Part shown: piece after piece, positions 49,241-58,511 of the stretch | How the letters are laid out: each line of letters begins with the position of its first letter | How positions within the stretch are numbered: the stretch's first letter is position 1 | From: JBDTSW01 sp963758845 | GTDB lineage: Bacteria > Actinomycetota > Thermoleophilia > Solirubrobacterales > 70-9 | Length of the DNA: 64,000 nucleotides | Direction of reading: 5' to 3' | NCBI GenBank assembly: GCA_963758845.1 | Contig: CAVWWX010000002.1 | Coordinates: 1,302,001-1,366,000 of the forward strand | Translations under genes and position numbers: made by a program | The notes under the pieces: model-generated | The model's database searches: none | What the model was told of the DNA's origin: nothing | Seen by the model: only the letters and a program-made list of their open reading frames with translations

Positions 49241-49804
49241 CTAGAAGGGCAGGTCGTCGGCGATGTCCTCCAGGCGGGGGGCGCTGCGGTCCCGTTCGGA
49301 CACCTGAGGCTCGGCGAGAGGCCAGTCGATCCCGACGTCGGGGTCGTCCCAGGCGATGCCGGCCTCGGTGTCGGGGTCGTAGTAGCTCGACAGCTTGTAG
49401 GCGACGTCGGCGACGTCCGAGAGCACGCAGAAACCGTGGCCAAAGCCGGCCGGGACGAAGAGCTGGCGGTGGTTCTCGTCGCTCAGCTCGTACCCCTCCC
49501 AGCTCCGGTAGGTGGGCGAGTCGCGGCGCAGGTCGACGGCGACGTCCCAGATCGTCCCGCGCACGCAGCGCACCAGCTTCGCCTGCCCCGGGCGGGTCTG
49601 GAAGTGAATTCCGCGGAGGATGCCCTTGCCCGATCGCGAGTGGTTCTCCTGCACGAACTCCGCGTCCACGCCCAGCTCGTGCCACGCGTCGTCGCGAAAG
49701 CTCTCCAGCAGGAAGCCGCGCTCGTCGCCGTTCGCGGTGGCCTCGACGAGGACGAGGTCGTCGATCGCGGTGGGGAGGCGCTCCGGCACGAGCGCACGGT
49801 ACAC
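49241..49804 (-). CDS. rmlC: dTDP-4-dehydrorhamnose 3,5-epimerase
   Basis: 187 residues, cupin fold. GDERGFLLESFRDD, GILRGIHFQTRPGQAKLVRC (substrate His in the RGIH motif) and FVPAGFGHGFCVLSD are typical. Part of dTDP-rhamnose synthesis, but rmlA, rmlB and rmlD are not in the window. GTG start at 49804; GTG 49789 is an alternative. The 240 nt upstream (49805-50044) hold no convincing gene. Confidence 0.92.
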   Translation of the reverse strand: MYRALVPERLPTAIDDLVLVEATANGDERGFLLESFRDDAWHELGVDAEFVQENHSRSGKGILRGIHFQTRPGQAKLVRCVRGTIWDVAVDLRRDSPTYRSWEGYELSDENHRQLFVPAGFGHGFCVLSDVADVAYKLSSYYDPDTEAGIAWDDPDVGIDWPLAEPQVSERDRSAPRLEDIADDLPF

Positions 49805-50044
49805 GCCGAGGGTTCGCCACCGTTACGCCACATTCGACGCACCATGTGGCGCAACCGCCCCGCCACCCTCGGCCTATGCATCGTGTGCGGAGTGTTCTGC
49901 CCTCCCATGGGGAAGAATCCACCCCATCAGCGCGCGTGGGCGATGATGGCGCTCGCGGGCGCGCAGCACTGAATATTGACGTTCGCTCAGCTGATTGCGC
50001 AGGGCAATCCGAGCGCCCTCACCTTGGGGCGCGGTCGCATGTAC

Positions 50045-50851
50045 TCAGTACGAGATGCGGCGCATCCCTCGCAGCGCGAGCCCGCCGAAGACCACGATCA
50101 GGCCGATGATCGCCAGCAGCCCGGGCCAGGTCTCGCTCCAGGTGATCGAGCCGGTGGTGAAGCCCTGCCGAGCGGCCTCGATCACCTGGGTCACGGGGTT
50201 GACCGACGCGACGTCGGCGAGCCAGGGCTGGAGGAGCTCCTGGGGCGCGTAGGCCGTGGTGAACAGGATCAGGACGAACATGCCCGCCTGCATAAGCGGC
50301 GCGGCCGACTGCGTGCGGAACCTCAGCGCCAGCATCGTCCCCCAGCACGCGGCCACCGTTCCCATCGCCATCACCAGGAAGATCGCCAGCAAGAGGCCAG
50401 GCAGCCCGGGCCAGTTGACCCCGAGGCTGAAGCCGACGGCCAGCAGGACCGTCGCCGGCACCAGCGCCCGGACGCTGGCCGACAGCACCATCCCCGCCAG
50501 CAGCACCGGCCGCGGGGCGGGGGAGGCGATCAGACGGTCGAACCAGCCCTGCTCGATGTCGCGCGCGAGGTTGACACCGGTGGCGGCACCCGTGAAACCG
50601 GCGCCCTGCATCAGGCTGACCGGGATGATGAAGCTCTGGTACGTGTCGGTGTTGAAGCCGGGCAAGAGGGTCAGGCTGCCGAACACGGCGGTCAGCCCGA
50701 GGAAGAAGATCGTCGGCGCCAGCACCCCGGGGATCGCCGCGCCCGGCACCCGCAGGATCTCGTTCGCGGCACGGCGCAGGAGCGCCCGCACCATCTCGAT
50801 CGACGAAGCGAGGTCGAAGCGCCGCTCGAGGCGGGCGGTCGAGGCTTCCAC
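50045..50851 (-). CDS. ABC-2 type exporter permease
   Basis: 268 residues, six hydrophobic segments, ABC-2/DrrB pattern (DIEQGWFDRLIASPAPR before the third helix, and TTAYAPQELLQPWL near the C terminus). Third gene of an ATPase-permease-permease unit; it starts directly next to the upstream stop. The two permeases probably form a heterodimer. Drug or lipid export is likely; substrate unknown. Confidence 0.88.
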   Translation of the reverse strand: MEASTARLERRFDLASSIEMVRALLRRAANEILRVPGAAIPGVLAPTIFFLGLTAVFGSLTLLPGFNTDTYQSFIIPVSLMQGAGFTGAATGVNLARDIEQGWFDRLIASPAPRPVLLAGMVLSASVRALVPATVLLAVGFSLGVNWPGLPGLLLAIFLVMAMGTVAACWGTMLALRFRTQSAAPLMQAGMFVLILFTTAYAPQELLQPWLADVASVNPVTQVIEAARQGFTTGSITWSETWPGLLAIIGLIVVFGGLALRGMRRISY

Positions 50852-51643
50852 CTAGCCGCCCGTCCTCAGGCGCCGCCGAAGCGCCAGGTTGGAGAGCCCG
50901 AGGCTGAGGGCGCTTATGCCGACGAGCGCCGCGGCCGCCTTCCAGAACGCCTCGGCGCTCAGCGTCGAGATGACCAGCTCGCGTACCCCCTCGACGATGA
51001 AGGACAGCGGGTTGTACTCGGCAACGCTGGCCGCCGGGTCGAGCATCAGGTTGGCCGGGAAGAAGGCCGAGCTCAGGAACAGGATCACGAACACCAGCGG
51101 GAACAGGCCTTGAACGACCGAGGCGCTGCCGGTGCGAAGCGCGATCGCGGCGCCGATGCCCCCGAACGCCACCGAGGTGAGGCTGACGAGGATTACGATC
51201 GCGATCGCGCCCAGCACCCCCTCGGAGATCGTCGCCCCGAAGATCAGGCCGAGCGCGATAAACCACACCGCCGCCGCCGCGCCCAGCACCGCCGTCCCCG
51301 CCAGGCGCCCCAGCACCATCGCGAAGCGCGAGATCGGCGCGGCCAGCAATCGGTCGGTGAAGCCCATCTCGATGTCCACGGCCAGCGCGATCCCGCCGCT
51401 GTTGCCGGCCAGGAGCGTCGACTGGATCATCGCCCCCGCGAGCATGAAGTCGAGGAACCCGTCGACCTCCGGGAAGCCGGGCAGGTCGACGGCCCGCGCG
51501 GCTCCGCCGGTTTGGATCGCCAGCAGCAGGGTGGGGAAGATGATGATCGGCGCCATCAGCTGCGGGCGGCGAAAGGTCTGGCGGATCGAGCGCTTCCCGA
51601 GCGCGCCGATCACGCGGAGGTTGATCAGGAAGCGGTCGATCAC
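50852..51643 (-). CDS. ABC-2 type exporter permease
   Basis: 263 residues, six hydrophobic segments, with VDIEMGFTDRLLAAPISRF matching the ABC-2 signature of DrrB-like permeases and paralogous to the next gene. GTG start at 51643 overlaps the ATPase stop by 4 nt. Confidence 0.88.
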   Translation of the reverse strand: MIDRFLINLRVIGALGKRSIRQTFRRPQLMAPIIIFPTLLLAIQTGGAARAVDLPGFPEVDGFLDFMLAGAMIQSTLLAGNSGGIALAVDIEMGFTDRLLAAPISRFAMVLGRLAGTAVLGAAAAVWFIALGLIFGATISEGVLGAIAIVILVSLTSVAFGGIGAAIALRTGSASVVQGLFPLVFVILFLSSAFFPANLMLDPAASVAEYNPLSFIVEGVRELVISTLSAEAFWKAAAALVGISALSLGLSNLALRRRLRTGG

Positions 51644-52629
51644 GCGGGCTGCCGGTCCTCGGCGGTCTCCGCGTGCCCGCCCGTGTCGGGCTCGTCGTCG
51701 CCCTCGAGGTGGTAGCCCGTCTTCGCCACGAACACGTCGTCGAGCGTCGGCTGCTTCAGGTCAAGCGACTCGACGACTATTCCGGCCTCGTCGAGTCCGC
51801 GGACGACCTTCGCGACATCTGAGGCCCCACCTGCGATCTCCACCAGCACCTTGCCGTCCTTGCGCGGCATCGGCTTGCCATAGGCGGCCAGGATGCGCTC
51901 GGCTTCGTCGGCGCTCCCGTCGGCCAGGCCGACCTCCAGGTGGGGGCGGCCGATCTCGGCCTTGAGCGACCCCGGCGTGTCCTCGGCAACGATCCGGCCC
52001 GAGTCGATGATGCCGACCCGGTTGGCCAGCTGGTCGGCCTCCTCCAGGTACTGCGTGGTGAGGAACACCGTCGTCCCATCGGCGTTCAGCTTCGAGACCT
52101 CCTCCCAGATCGCCTTGCGGCTCACGGGATCGAGGCCGGTCGTCGGCTCGTCGAGGAAGAGCACCTCCGGCTCATGCACCAGCGCCGACGCCAGATCGAG
52201 CCGCCGCCGCATCCCGCCCGAGTAATTGCCGACGCGCCGGTCGGCCGCGCGCTCCAGGCCCACCCGGTCGAGCAGCGCCTCGGCCCGCTCTTCGCCCGAC
52301 CTGCGGGGCAGGCCGTGCAACGTCGCCTGCAGGCGAATCAGCTCGCGGCCGGTCATCAACGGGTCGAGCGCCGCCTCCTGGAGGGCCACACCGATCGCCC
52401 GCCGTACCGCCGCCGCCTCGTCGCAGACGTCGTGGCCGGCCACCCGCGCACGGCCGCCGGTGGGGCGCAGAAGCGTGGTCAGCATGCGGACGGTGGTCGT
52501 CTTCCCGGCCCCGTTCGGGCCCAGGAACGCGTAGATCTCGCCCTCGGCGACCTCCAGGTCCACGCCGTCGACCGCACGCACCCCCTCGCCGAAGGTGCGC
52601 TCGAGTTGCTCTACCTCGATCGCGGCCAT
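51640..52629 (-). CDS. daunorubicin-resistance-type ABC transporter ATPase
   Basis: 329 residues. Walker A GPNGAGKTTTVR, signature YSGGMRRRLDLASAL, Walker B VLFLDEPTTGLDP, H-loop TTQYLEEADQLA, and the C-terminal DrrA-type regulatory region ending in an acidic tail. Energises the two permeases that follow. The ATG at 52629 is 8 nt after a minus-strand TAGATT box (52643-52638), consistent with leaderless transcription. Confidence 0.93.
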   Translation of the reverse strand: MAAIEVEQLERTFGEGVRAVDGVDLEVAEGEIYAFLGPNGAGKTTTVRMLTTLLRPTGGRARVAGHDVCDEAAAVRRAIGVALQEAALDPLMTGRELIRLQATLHGLPRRSGEERAEALLDRVGLERAADRRVGNYSGGMRRRLDLASALVHEPEVLFLDEPTTGLDPVSRKAIWEEVSKLNADGTTVFLTTQYLEEADQLANRVGIIDSGRIVAEDTPGSLKAEIGRPHLEVGLADGSADEAERILAAYGKPMPRKDGKVLVEIAGGASDVAKVVRGLDEAGIVVESLDLKQPTLDDVFVAKTGYHLEGDDEPDTGGHAETAEDRQPA

Positions 52630-52694
52630 CGCCCATGAATCTACCGGCGAGGCGAAACCGTCCTGGAATCGTGTCTAAGCTATGCGCGTAGCCA

Positions 52695-53456
52695 ATGGCT
52701 GCGACGACGACACAGGCAGGGTCGACTCGAAGTCGCGCGGCGATCGCCGCCGCGGCCGCTTTCGCGTGCCTGGCCGGCGGGGTTGTCGCGATCGGCGGAT
52801 CCGAGCAGGCCGACGGCGCCAAGGCCAAGGAGATCGGGAAGACGAAGAAGGAGCCGAAGCCGAGCTGCCCCACCCCTTCCGGCAACGACTTCCCCCCGAA
52901 GAAGGGGTGTCAGGTGCTGGGCGAGGTGACCGGGTTTCAGGCGCACGCCGATGGCAAGAAGGGCCTGATGAAGGCACCGGCTGACGGGCACATCGTCGGC
53001 TGGGCGGTCGACCTCTCGCGCCCCAACAAGGACGAGCAGAAGTTCTTCGCACGCAAGCTTGGGGACCGGGCCTTCAACGGCGAGCCATCCGCGCGCCTCT
53101 CGCTCCTCACCCGGTCGAACAACAACAAGAAGAAGTACCGCCTGCGCGCGCAGAGCCCGGCGACCAAGCTCGGCTCGTTGTTGGGCCGCCGCCAGTACTT
53201 CACCCTGAACAACCCGATCCCGGTGAAGCAGGGCTGGATCTCGGCGCTGACGACGCAGACCTGGGTGCCCGACTTCGCCCACGACCTGCCGGGCGACGAC
53301 CTCTGGAAGGCAAGCCGAACCGCGAAGCGCTGCGACGGCGAGGCCAACCTCACCAAGCGCAGCCGGCCCCACCAGGATCCCGGCTCGACCCGCGTCTACG
53401 GGTGCTCGTATGACGACGCCCGGATCCTCTACTGGGCCTACTTCGTCCCCAGCTGA
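52695..53456 (+). CDS. secreted protein, unknown function
   Basis: 253 residues with a cleavable signal peptide (SRAAIAAAAAFACLAGGVV). The mature part is Lys/Arg-rich at the start, has four Cys (SCPTPSG, KKGCQVLG, KRCDGE, YGCSYDD) that may form disulfides, and a beta-rich middle (GHIVGWAVDLSRPNKDEQ). No known catalytic motif. A TAAGCT box lies 13 nt before the ATG. Divergent from the ABC exporter. Confidence 0.75.
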   Translation: MAATTTQAGSTRSRAAIAAAAAFACLAGGVVAIGGSEQADGAKAKEIGKTKKEPKPSCPTPSGNDFPPKKGCQVLGEVTGFQAHADGKKGLMKAPADGHIVGWAVDLSRPNKDEQKFFARKLGDRAFNGEPSARLSLLTRSNNNKKKYRLRAQSPATKLGSLLGRRQYFTLNNPIPVKQGWISALTTQTWVPDFAHDLPGDDLWKASRTAKRCDGEANLTKRSRPHQDPGSTRVYGCSYDDARILYWAYFVPS

Positions 53457-53469
53457 GCCCCTGCGGCTG

Positions 53470-53826
53470 CTAGCCGCAGGCCCCGGGGTTCTTCTCGCAC
53501 TGCTCCTCGAACTCGTCGGCCGCGCTGCCCTCGGGCGGCTCGATGTCGTTCTCCTCGGTGTCCTCTTCGGGGTCGTAGTCGTCGGACCCGGTGCCCCCGG
53601 AACCGGACCCGCCTGAGGTCGAGGTCGTGGTGGTCTCGCCCGTGGTGGTGGACGTCTGGGTAGTCGGACCGGTGGGCGTGTTCTCGGTGGAGGAGGAGGT
53701 GCCGGTCGTGGTCTCGGTCTCGTCGTCGCCGCAGCCGGCGAGCGCCAGCGCCAGCGTAGCCAGCGCGGTCGCGGCGATCCCGAGGCGGCGCCGGGCCGCC
53801 CCCGTGTTCGGGCCGTGCGGCGTCAT
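53470..53826 (-). CDS. Thr/Ser-rich lipoprotein
   Basis: 118 residues. Signal peptide with lipobox (LALALAGC), then a Thr/Ser/Gly low-complexity stretch and an acidic tail with two Cys (EEQCEKNPGACG). No recognisable domain; may be a surface-exposed spacer. ATGA overlap with the upstream zinc-ribbon gene. Confidence 0.65.
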   Translation of the reverse strand: MTPHGPNTGAARRRLGIAATALATLALALAGCGDDETETTTGTSSSTENTPTGPTTQTSTTTGETTTTSTSGGSGSGGTGSDDYDPEEDTEENDIEPPEGSAADEFEEQCEKNPGACG

Positions 53827-54101
53827 GCCGTGGCGTCCGCGGGGCCCAGGCGCAGGCCGCAGTACGGGCAGTCGCTGACGTCGAGGCCAACAAGTTGGTC
53901 GCAGCGCGAGCAGGCGCGAAGGTTCTCGGGGGTCCGCAGCAGCGAGGAGTCCGAGGGAGCGAGGGGGAGGGTGCGGGTCACCGGCTCCATCTCCTCGCCG
54001 GTCTCGCGGTCGACGAAGACGCCGCCGTCTTGGATCTTGGCCAGCGCCTCGCGGCCCGATCCGGGTGCCCGCAGGCGGTACGTCTGGTCGGCGTTGCTCA
54101 T
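53823..54101 (-). CDS. small zinc-ribbon protein
   Basis: 92 residues. The C-terminal zinc ribbon has two CxxC knuckles (CSRCDQL and CPYCGLRL); the N-terminal half (YRLRAPGSGREALAKIQDG) is unassigned. Leaderless start: minus-strand TAGGAT (54115-54110), 8 nt, ATG 54101. Function unknown. Confidence 0.7.
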   Translation of the reverse strand: MSNADQTYRLRAPGSGREALAKIQDGGVFVDRETGEEMEPVTRTLPLAPSDSSLLRTPENLRACSRCDQLVGLDVSDCPYCGLRLGPADATA

Positions 54102-54146
54102 CGGGCGAAATCCTAGCCGCGATCGGCGCGGCTAAACGCGGTGACT

Positions 54147-54152
54147 TAGATT
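54147..54152 (+). promoter_or_regulatory. -10 box (TAGATT) for leaderless glycosyltransferase gene
   Basis: TAGATT, 9-nt spacer, then ATG 54162. Divergent from the zinc-ribbon gene's TAGGAT box 31 nt away. Confidence 0.4.
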
Positions 54153-54161
54153 CCGGCGCGG

Positions 54162-55709
54162 ATGCGCGTTCTCATCTTCCACGGCTACCTGCTGCGCGGG
54201 ACCGGCTCGAACGTCTACAACGCCTCGCTGGCGCAGGCGCTGGCCGGCTTGGGCCACGAGGTGCACCTGCTGTGCCAGGACCGAAACGCCGGCGAGCTGG
54301 ACTGGGTGGACTCGGTGGGGGGCGCTGGGCGCCCGGGCGCCGTGACCGTCCACAACCCCGAGATCGGCGGGCTCCTGCCGGTCTACGTGGCTGACTCCTA
54401 CGCGGGGTTCGAAGTCAAGACCTTCGCCCAGCTCACCGACGTCGAGCTCGAGCGCTACCTGGAGGCGAACGTCAACGCCGTGCGGGCCGTCGTGGACGCC
54501 GCCGGGCGGCCCGACGCCGCGCTGGCGAACCATCTGGTGATGGGCCCGGCGATCCTCGCGCGCGCCGGCTTGGGCAGCGGCGACGGCGGCCCCGGGTTCG
54601 CCGCCAAGGTCCACGGCTCGGCGCTGGAGTACACCGTGAAGCCGGAGCCCGAGCGATTCCTCCCGTTCGCGCGCGAGGGGATGGACGCGGCATCAGGGGT
54701 CCTGGTGGGTTCACGCCACACCGGCGAGAGCCTGTGGCAGGCGCTCGAGCTGCCGGGGCTGAAGCAGAAGACGCGGCTGGGGCCGCCGGGCGTGGACGTG
54801 GATCTGTTCGCGCCGGCGTCCGGCGAGGCCGAGGCCCGCCGGGGTCTGCTGGATCTGGCGCTCGACCTCAAGCGCGACACCGCCGAGGGTGCCGCCACGG
54901 CCTGGGGCCGCGACCCCCGGACCGCCGCGGACGCCGTCGAGTGGTTCGCCCAGGACGGCGGGCCGAGGGCCCTGTTCGTCGGCAAGCTGATCGTCTCGAA
55001 GGGCGTCGACCTGCTGCTCGCGGCCTGGCCGCTCGTCCTGGCCGCCCATCCCGACGCGCGGCTGCTGGTCGTCGGCTTCGGCGAATACCGCGAGACGCTT
55101 CAGCGCCTGTGGATGGGCCTCGCCACCGGCAACGCCGACACCGGCCGGCAGATCGCCGAGCGCGGCCGCGGGCTGGAGGGCGGGCCCGAGGGGCGCCTGG
55201 ACATGCTGGGCGACTTCCTGGAGGACGGGGATCGCGCCTCGCGCGACTACTACCGCGCCGCCGTCGCCGCGCCGGGCAGCGTCCGGTTCGCGGGGCGGCT
55301 GGAGCATGGCGAGGTGGCTCGGGTCGCCCCGGCCGCCGACGCCCTCGTCTTCCCAAGCACCTTTCCCGAGGCCTTCGGGATGGTCGCCGCCGAGGCGGCC
55401 GCGGCCGCGGCTCTGCCGATCGGCGCCGCCCACTCGGGGATCGCCGAGGTCAGCCGCGAGCTCGCGGCGGCCCTTCCGGACGCGACCGCCTCGCTGGTGT
55501 CCTTCGAGCTGGGCGAGCGCGCGATCGAGGGCATCGCCCAGCGCCTGACCGCGTGGTTCGAGGCCGGCGAGGCGGATCGGCAGGCTACGCGCGCTGCCCT
55601 GCGGCAGACCGTCGCCCGCCTGTGGAGCTGGGAGGGCGTCGCGGGCGGGGTGATCGCGGCGTCGGAGGGGCGCCTCGACGACGTCCTGCACGTGCCCGGG
55701 CCAAGCTAG
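54162..55709 (+). CDS. GT4 family glycosyltransferase
   Basis: 515 residues, GT-B fold. N-terminal acceptor domain (FHGYLLRGTGSNVYNASLA), donor-binding domain starting ALFVGKLIVSKGVDLLLAA, and the EX7E motif in FPSTFPEAFGMVAAEAAAA. Longer than usual because of insertions around residues 220-260 and 310-345. Probably transfers a sugar from a nucleotide donor to a lipid, glycan or small molecule; substrate unknown. Confidence 0.85.
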   Translation: MRVLIFHGYLLRGTGSNVYNASLAQALAGLGHEVHLLCQDRNAGELDWVDSVGGAGRPGAVTVHNPEIGGLLPVYVADSYAGFEVKTFAQLTDVELERYLEANVNAVRAVVDAAGRPDAALANHLVMGPAILARAGLGSGDGGPGFAAKVHGSALEYTVKPEPERFLPFAREGMDAASGVLVGSRHTGESLWQALELPGLKQKTRLGPPGVDVDLFAPASGEAEARRGLLDLALDLKRDTAEGAATAWGRDPRTAADAVEWFAQDGGPRALFVGKLIVSKGVDLLLAAWPLVLAAHPDARLLVVGFGEYRETLQRLWMGLATGNADTGRQIAERGRGLEGGPEGRLDMLGDFLEDGDRASRDYYRAAVAAPGSVRFAGRLEHGEVARVAPAADALVFPSTFPEAFGMVAAEAAAAAALPIGAAHSGIAEVSRELAAALPDATASLVSFELGERAIEGIAQRLTAWFEAGEADRQATRAALRQTVARLWSWEGVAGGVIAASEGRLDDVLHVPGPS

Positions 55710-55755
55710 TGACCGACGGCATTTGAGGGTGGCCGGGGCGGGGGGCGGCGGAATA

Positions 55756-55761
55756 TAGAAT
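55756..55761 (+). promoter_or_regulatory. -10 box (TAGAAT) for leaderless cox operon
   Basis: TAGAAT, 8-nt spacer, then GTG 55770; no Shine-Dalgarno. Likely promoter of coxB-coxA-stress-like-coxC. Confidence 0.45.
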
Positions 55762-55769
55762 CACCGCTG

Positions 55770-56546
55770 GTGACCCGGGCCACGTATCTCAAGCTCGTCG
55801 CGGCGATGGTCGTGCTCACGCTGGTGAGCTCGGTCATCATGCTGATCCCCGACTGGAACGGCTTCGCCGGGTCGGAGGAGGCGGGCCCGATCGACACCTT
55901 GCTGGACGTGATGATCGTCCTCTCGTGCTTCGTCTTCTCGATCGTGATGGTGATGTTCGCCTACGCGATCTGGCGCTACCGGGCGAAGCCCGGCGACGAG
56001 TCCGACGGCGAGCCGATCCACGGCAACACCCGCCTCGAGATCGCCTGGACCGTGATCCCCACGATCATCGTCCTCTTCGGCGCGGGCTACAGCTGGGTGA
56101 TCCTGGACGACATCGAGGAGGTGGCTCCCGCCGCCGAGCGGATGGAGGTGAACGTCACCGCGCAGCAGTTCGCCTGGACGTTCGAGTACCCGCAGGAGGG
56201 CATCGTCTCGAAGGACCTTCACGTGCCGGTCGACCACCAGCTCGACCTGACCCTCACCGCCCTCGACGTCCTGCACTCCTTCTGGGTGCCGGAGTGGCGG
56301 ATCAAGCGGGACCTGGTCCCGCAGGGGGCCGGAAGCGATGAGGTGGACGACACGGTGCAGGTCACACCCAACGAGGAGGGGACCTACAACGTGATCTGCA
56401 CCGAGTACTGCGGGGCGGGCCACGCGACGATGCGCGCCCTCGCGGTGGTCGAATCGCAGGAGGAGTTCGACGCCTGGGTCGCGGAGACCAAGGAGTCGGG
56501 CGGGGCGGCGGAGCCGGGCGGCGGGGCCGAGGAATCGCCCGAGTAG
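55770..56546 (+). CDS. coxB: cytochrome c oxidase subunit II
   Basis: 258 residues. Two membrane helices (about 8-25 and 45-68, then 90-112 entering the CuA domain) and a periplasmic cupredoxin domain. The CuA site is intact: His in LHSFWVPEW and CTEYCGAGHATM (CxExC...HxxM). No fused cytochrome c (no CxxCH), so it is an aa3- rather than caa3-type subunit. Starts the oxidase operon. Confidence 0.95.
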   Translation: MTRATYLKLVAAMVVLTLVSSVIMLIPDWNGFAGSEEAGPIDTLLDVMIVLSCFVFSIVMVMFAYAIWRYRAKPGDESDGEPIHGNTRLEIAWTVIPTIIVLFGAGYSWVILDDIEEVAPAAERMEVNVTAQQFAWTFEYPQEGIVSKDLHVPVDHQLDLTLTALDVLHSFWVPEWRIKRDLVPQGAGSDEVDDTVQVTPNEEGTYNVICTEYCGAGHATMRALAVVESQEEFDAWVAETKESGGAAEPGGGAEESPE

Positions 56547-56564
56547 GCTGACGGAGGGTAGGAC

Positions 56565-58511
56565 TTGCCAGCGGCACTCAAGCAACCAGGGCTGACACGG
56601 GCGTTCTTCGGAGCGCTGGTCGGAGGCGCCTTCGGGTTCGGCCTCGTCGTGGCCCTGCGCGCCATCTCGGGCCTCGAGATCTTCCAGACCGAGCCGACCG
56701 GCTACCCCCACCTGATCGTGCCCGCGATCACCGCGCCGCTGGGATTCCTGGTCGGCATCGGGGGCTTCGACTACTGGTTCCGCTGGGCCGCCGGCAGGCC
56801 CACCATCCCCGACGACCACTCCCAGCACGGCGCCAAGTCCTGGCGCGACTACTTCAAGTTCAACACCGATCACAAGGTGATCGGCATCCAGTACATCGTC
56901 ACCACGTTCTTCTTCTTCTTCGCGGGTGGCCTGATCGCGATGGTGATGCGGGCCGAGCTGGCTCAGCCGGGCACCCAGGTGGTCGACCCAAGCGTCTACA
57001 ACGGGCTCTTCTCGACCCACGCGGCGCTGATGATCTTCGTATTCGTGATCCCGGTCTTCGCCGGCATCGCGAACTACGTGCTGCCCCTCATGATCGGCGC
57101 GCCGGACATGGCGTTCCCCCGCCTGAACGCGCTCTCGTTCTGGATGCTGCCGCTGGCGGGGATGCTGTTCCTGGCCTCCTACCTGGTTCCGGGCGGAGCG
57201 TTCGACGCCGGCTGGACCGGCTACGCGCCGCTCTCGACCGGGGCGCCGCTCGGGCAATCGTTCTTCAACCTGGGGGTGCAGTTCGCCGGCGCCTCATCGG
57301 TGGCGACCGCCCTGAACTTCCTGGTGACGATCATCACGATGCGCGCGCCGGGGATGAACTTCTGGCGCATGCCGCTGCTGGTCTGGGCCAACCTGTCGAC
57401 CTCGCTGCTGGTGGTGGCGGCGACGCCGTTCATCGCGGGCGTCCAGTTCATGGTCCTGTTCGACCGCGCCCTGCACACCAACTTCTTCCAGGCGGCGGCG
57501 GGAGGCGACGTCCTCTCCTACCAGCACATCTTCTGGTTCTACAGCCACCCAGCCGTCTACATCATGATGCTGCCCGGCTTCGGGATCGTCTCCGAGGTCA
57601 TCTCCACGCACGCCCGCAAACCCATCTTCGGATACCGGTTGATGGCGCTTGCCCTGATCGGGATCGTGGTGCTCTCCTACACGGTCTGGGCGCACCACAT
57701 GTTCGTCTCGGGCATGTTCAGCTGGCTGCGCGTGCCGATGATGATCACGACGCTCCTGATCGCCGTGCCGACCGGGATCAAGATCTTCTCCTGGCTCGCC
57801 ACGCTGTTCAACTCGGTCTTACACCTGTACTCGACCGCGATGTTGTTCAGCCTGGGCTTCATCGTCACCTTCGTCATCGGCGGGATATCCGGGGTGATGC
57901 TGGGCATGGTGCCGATCGACATCCATGTCTCGGACACCTACTTCATCGTGGCCCACATCCACTTCGTGCTGTTCGGCGGCTCGGTGTTCACGATCTTCGC
58001 CGGCATCTACCACTGGTTCCCGAAGATGACCGGGCGGATGTACGACGAGAAGCTGGGCCGCGTCCACTTCTACCTGACGCTGGTCGGCATGCTCGGCACG
58101 TTCATCCCCATGCACTGGATCGGAATGGAGGGGATGCCGCGGCGGGTCGCCGACTACTCGGCCGAGTTCGGCAATTGGAACCTCCTGATCTCGGTGTTCG
58201 CGTTCCTCCTGGGCGCCGCGCAGCTCGTGTTCGTCTACAACATGGTCGTCTCGTGGCGCTACGGGCCGCGGGCCACGGGCAACCCGTGGCGGGCGAAGAC
58301 GATCGAGTGGCAGGTGTCCTCGCCGCCGCCGATCTTCAACTTCGACGAGATCCCTCGCGTGGTCGGCGGCCCCTACGAGTTCGGGGTGCCCGGCGCCCGG
58401 CACGCGATCATGGGCGGCGACGAGGGCGCCGAGGTGAAGGCGCCGAGACCGGCGGTGGCGGGCGCGACCGGAGGCGGAGGCCATCCGCCGGCCAGGGATG
58501 ACACGTCATGA
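56565..58511 (+). CDS. coxA: cytochrome c oxidase subunit I, A2 type
   Basis: 648 residues. Heme ligand STHAALMIF, CuB and heme a3 region FYSHPAVY, VWAHHMFVSG and IVAHIHFVLFGG; K-channel Lys in VPTGIKIFSW. The D-channel Glu of A1 enzymes (HPEVY) is replaced by YSHPxVY, the mark of A2-type oxidases. Two extra N-terminal helices precede the core (residues 1-80) and a Gly/Pro-rich tail follows. TTG start at 56565 is set by GGAGGG upstream. Overlaps the next gene as ATGA. Confidence 0.95.
   Translation: MPAALKQPGLTRAFFGALVGGAFGFGLVVALRAISGLEIFQTEPTGYPHLIVPAITAPLGFLVGIGGFDYWFRWAAGRPTIPDDHSQHGAKSWRDYFKFNTDHKVIGIQYIVTTFFFFFAGGLIAMVMRAELAQPGTQVVDPSVYNGLFSTHAALMIFVFVIPVFAGIANYVLPLMIGAPDMAFPRLNALSFWMLPLAGMLFLASYLVPGGAFDAGWTGYAPLSTGAPLGQSFFNLGVQFAGASSVATALNFLVTIITMRAPGMNFWRMPLLVWANLSTSLLVVAATPFIAGVQFMVLFDRALHTNFFQAAAGGDVLSYQHIFWFYSHPAVYIMMLPGFGIVSEVISTHARKPIFGYRLMALALIGIVVLSYTVWAHHMFVSGMFSWLRVPMMITTLLIAVPTGIKIFSWLATLFNSVLHLYSTAMLFSLGFIVTFVIGGISGVMLGMVPIDIHVSDTYFIVAHIHFVLFGGSVFTIFAGIYHWFPKMTGRMYDEKLGRVHFYLTLVGMLGTFIPMHWIGMEGMPRRVADYSAEFGNWNLLISVFAFLLGAAQLVFVYNMVVSWRYGPRATGNPWRAKTIEWQVSSPPPIFNFDEIPRVVGGPYEFGVPGARHAIMGGDEGAEVKAPRPAVAGATGGGGHPPARDDTS

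Noticed and set aside
49805..50044. Small open frames in the rmlC-ABC exporter gap
   Set aside because: Candidate frames are short, lack start signals and motifs, and overlap neighbouring genes.
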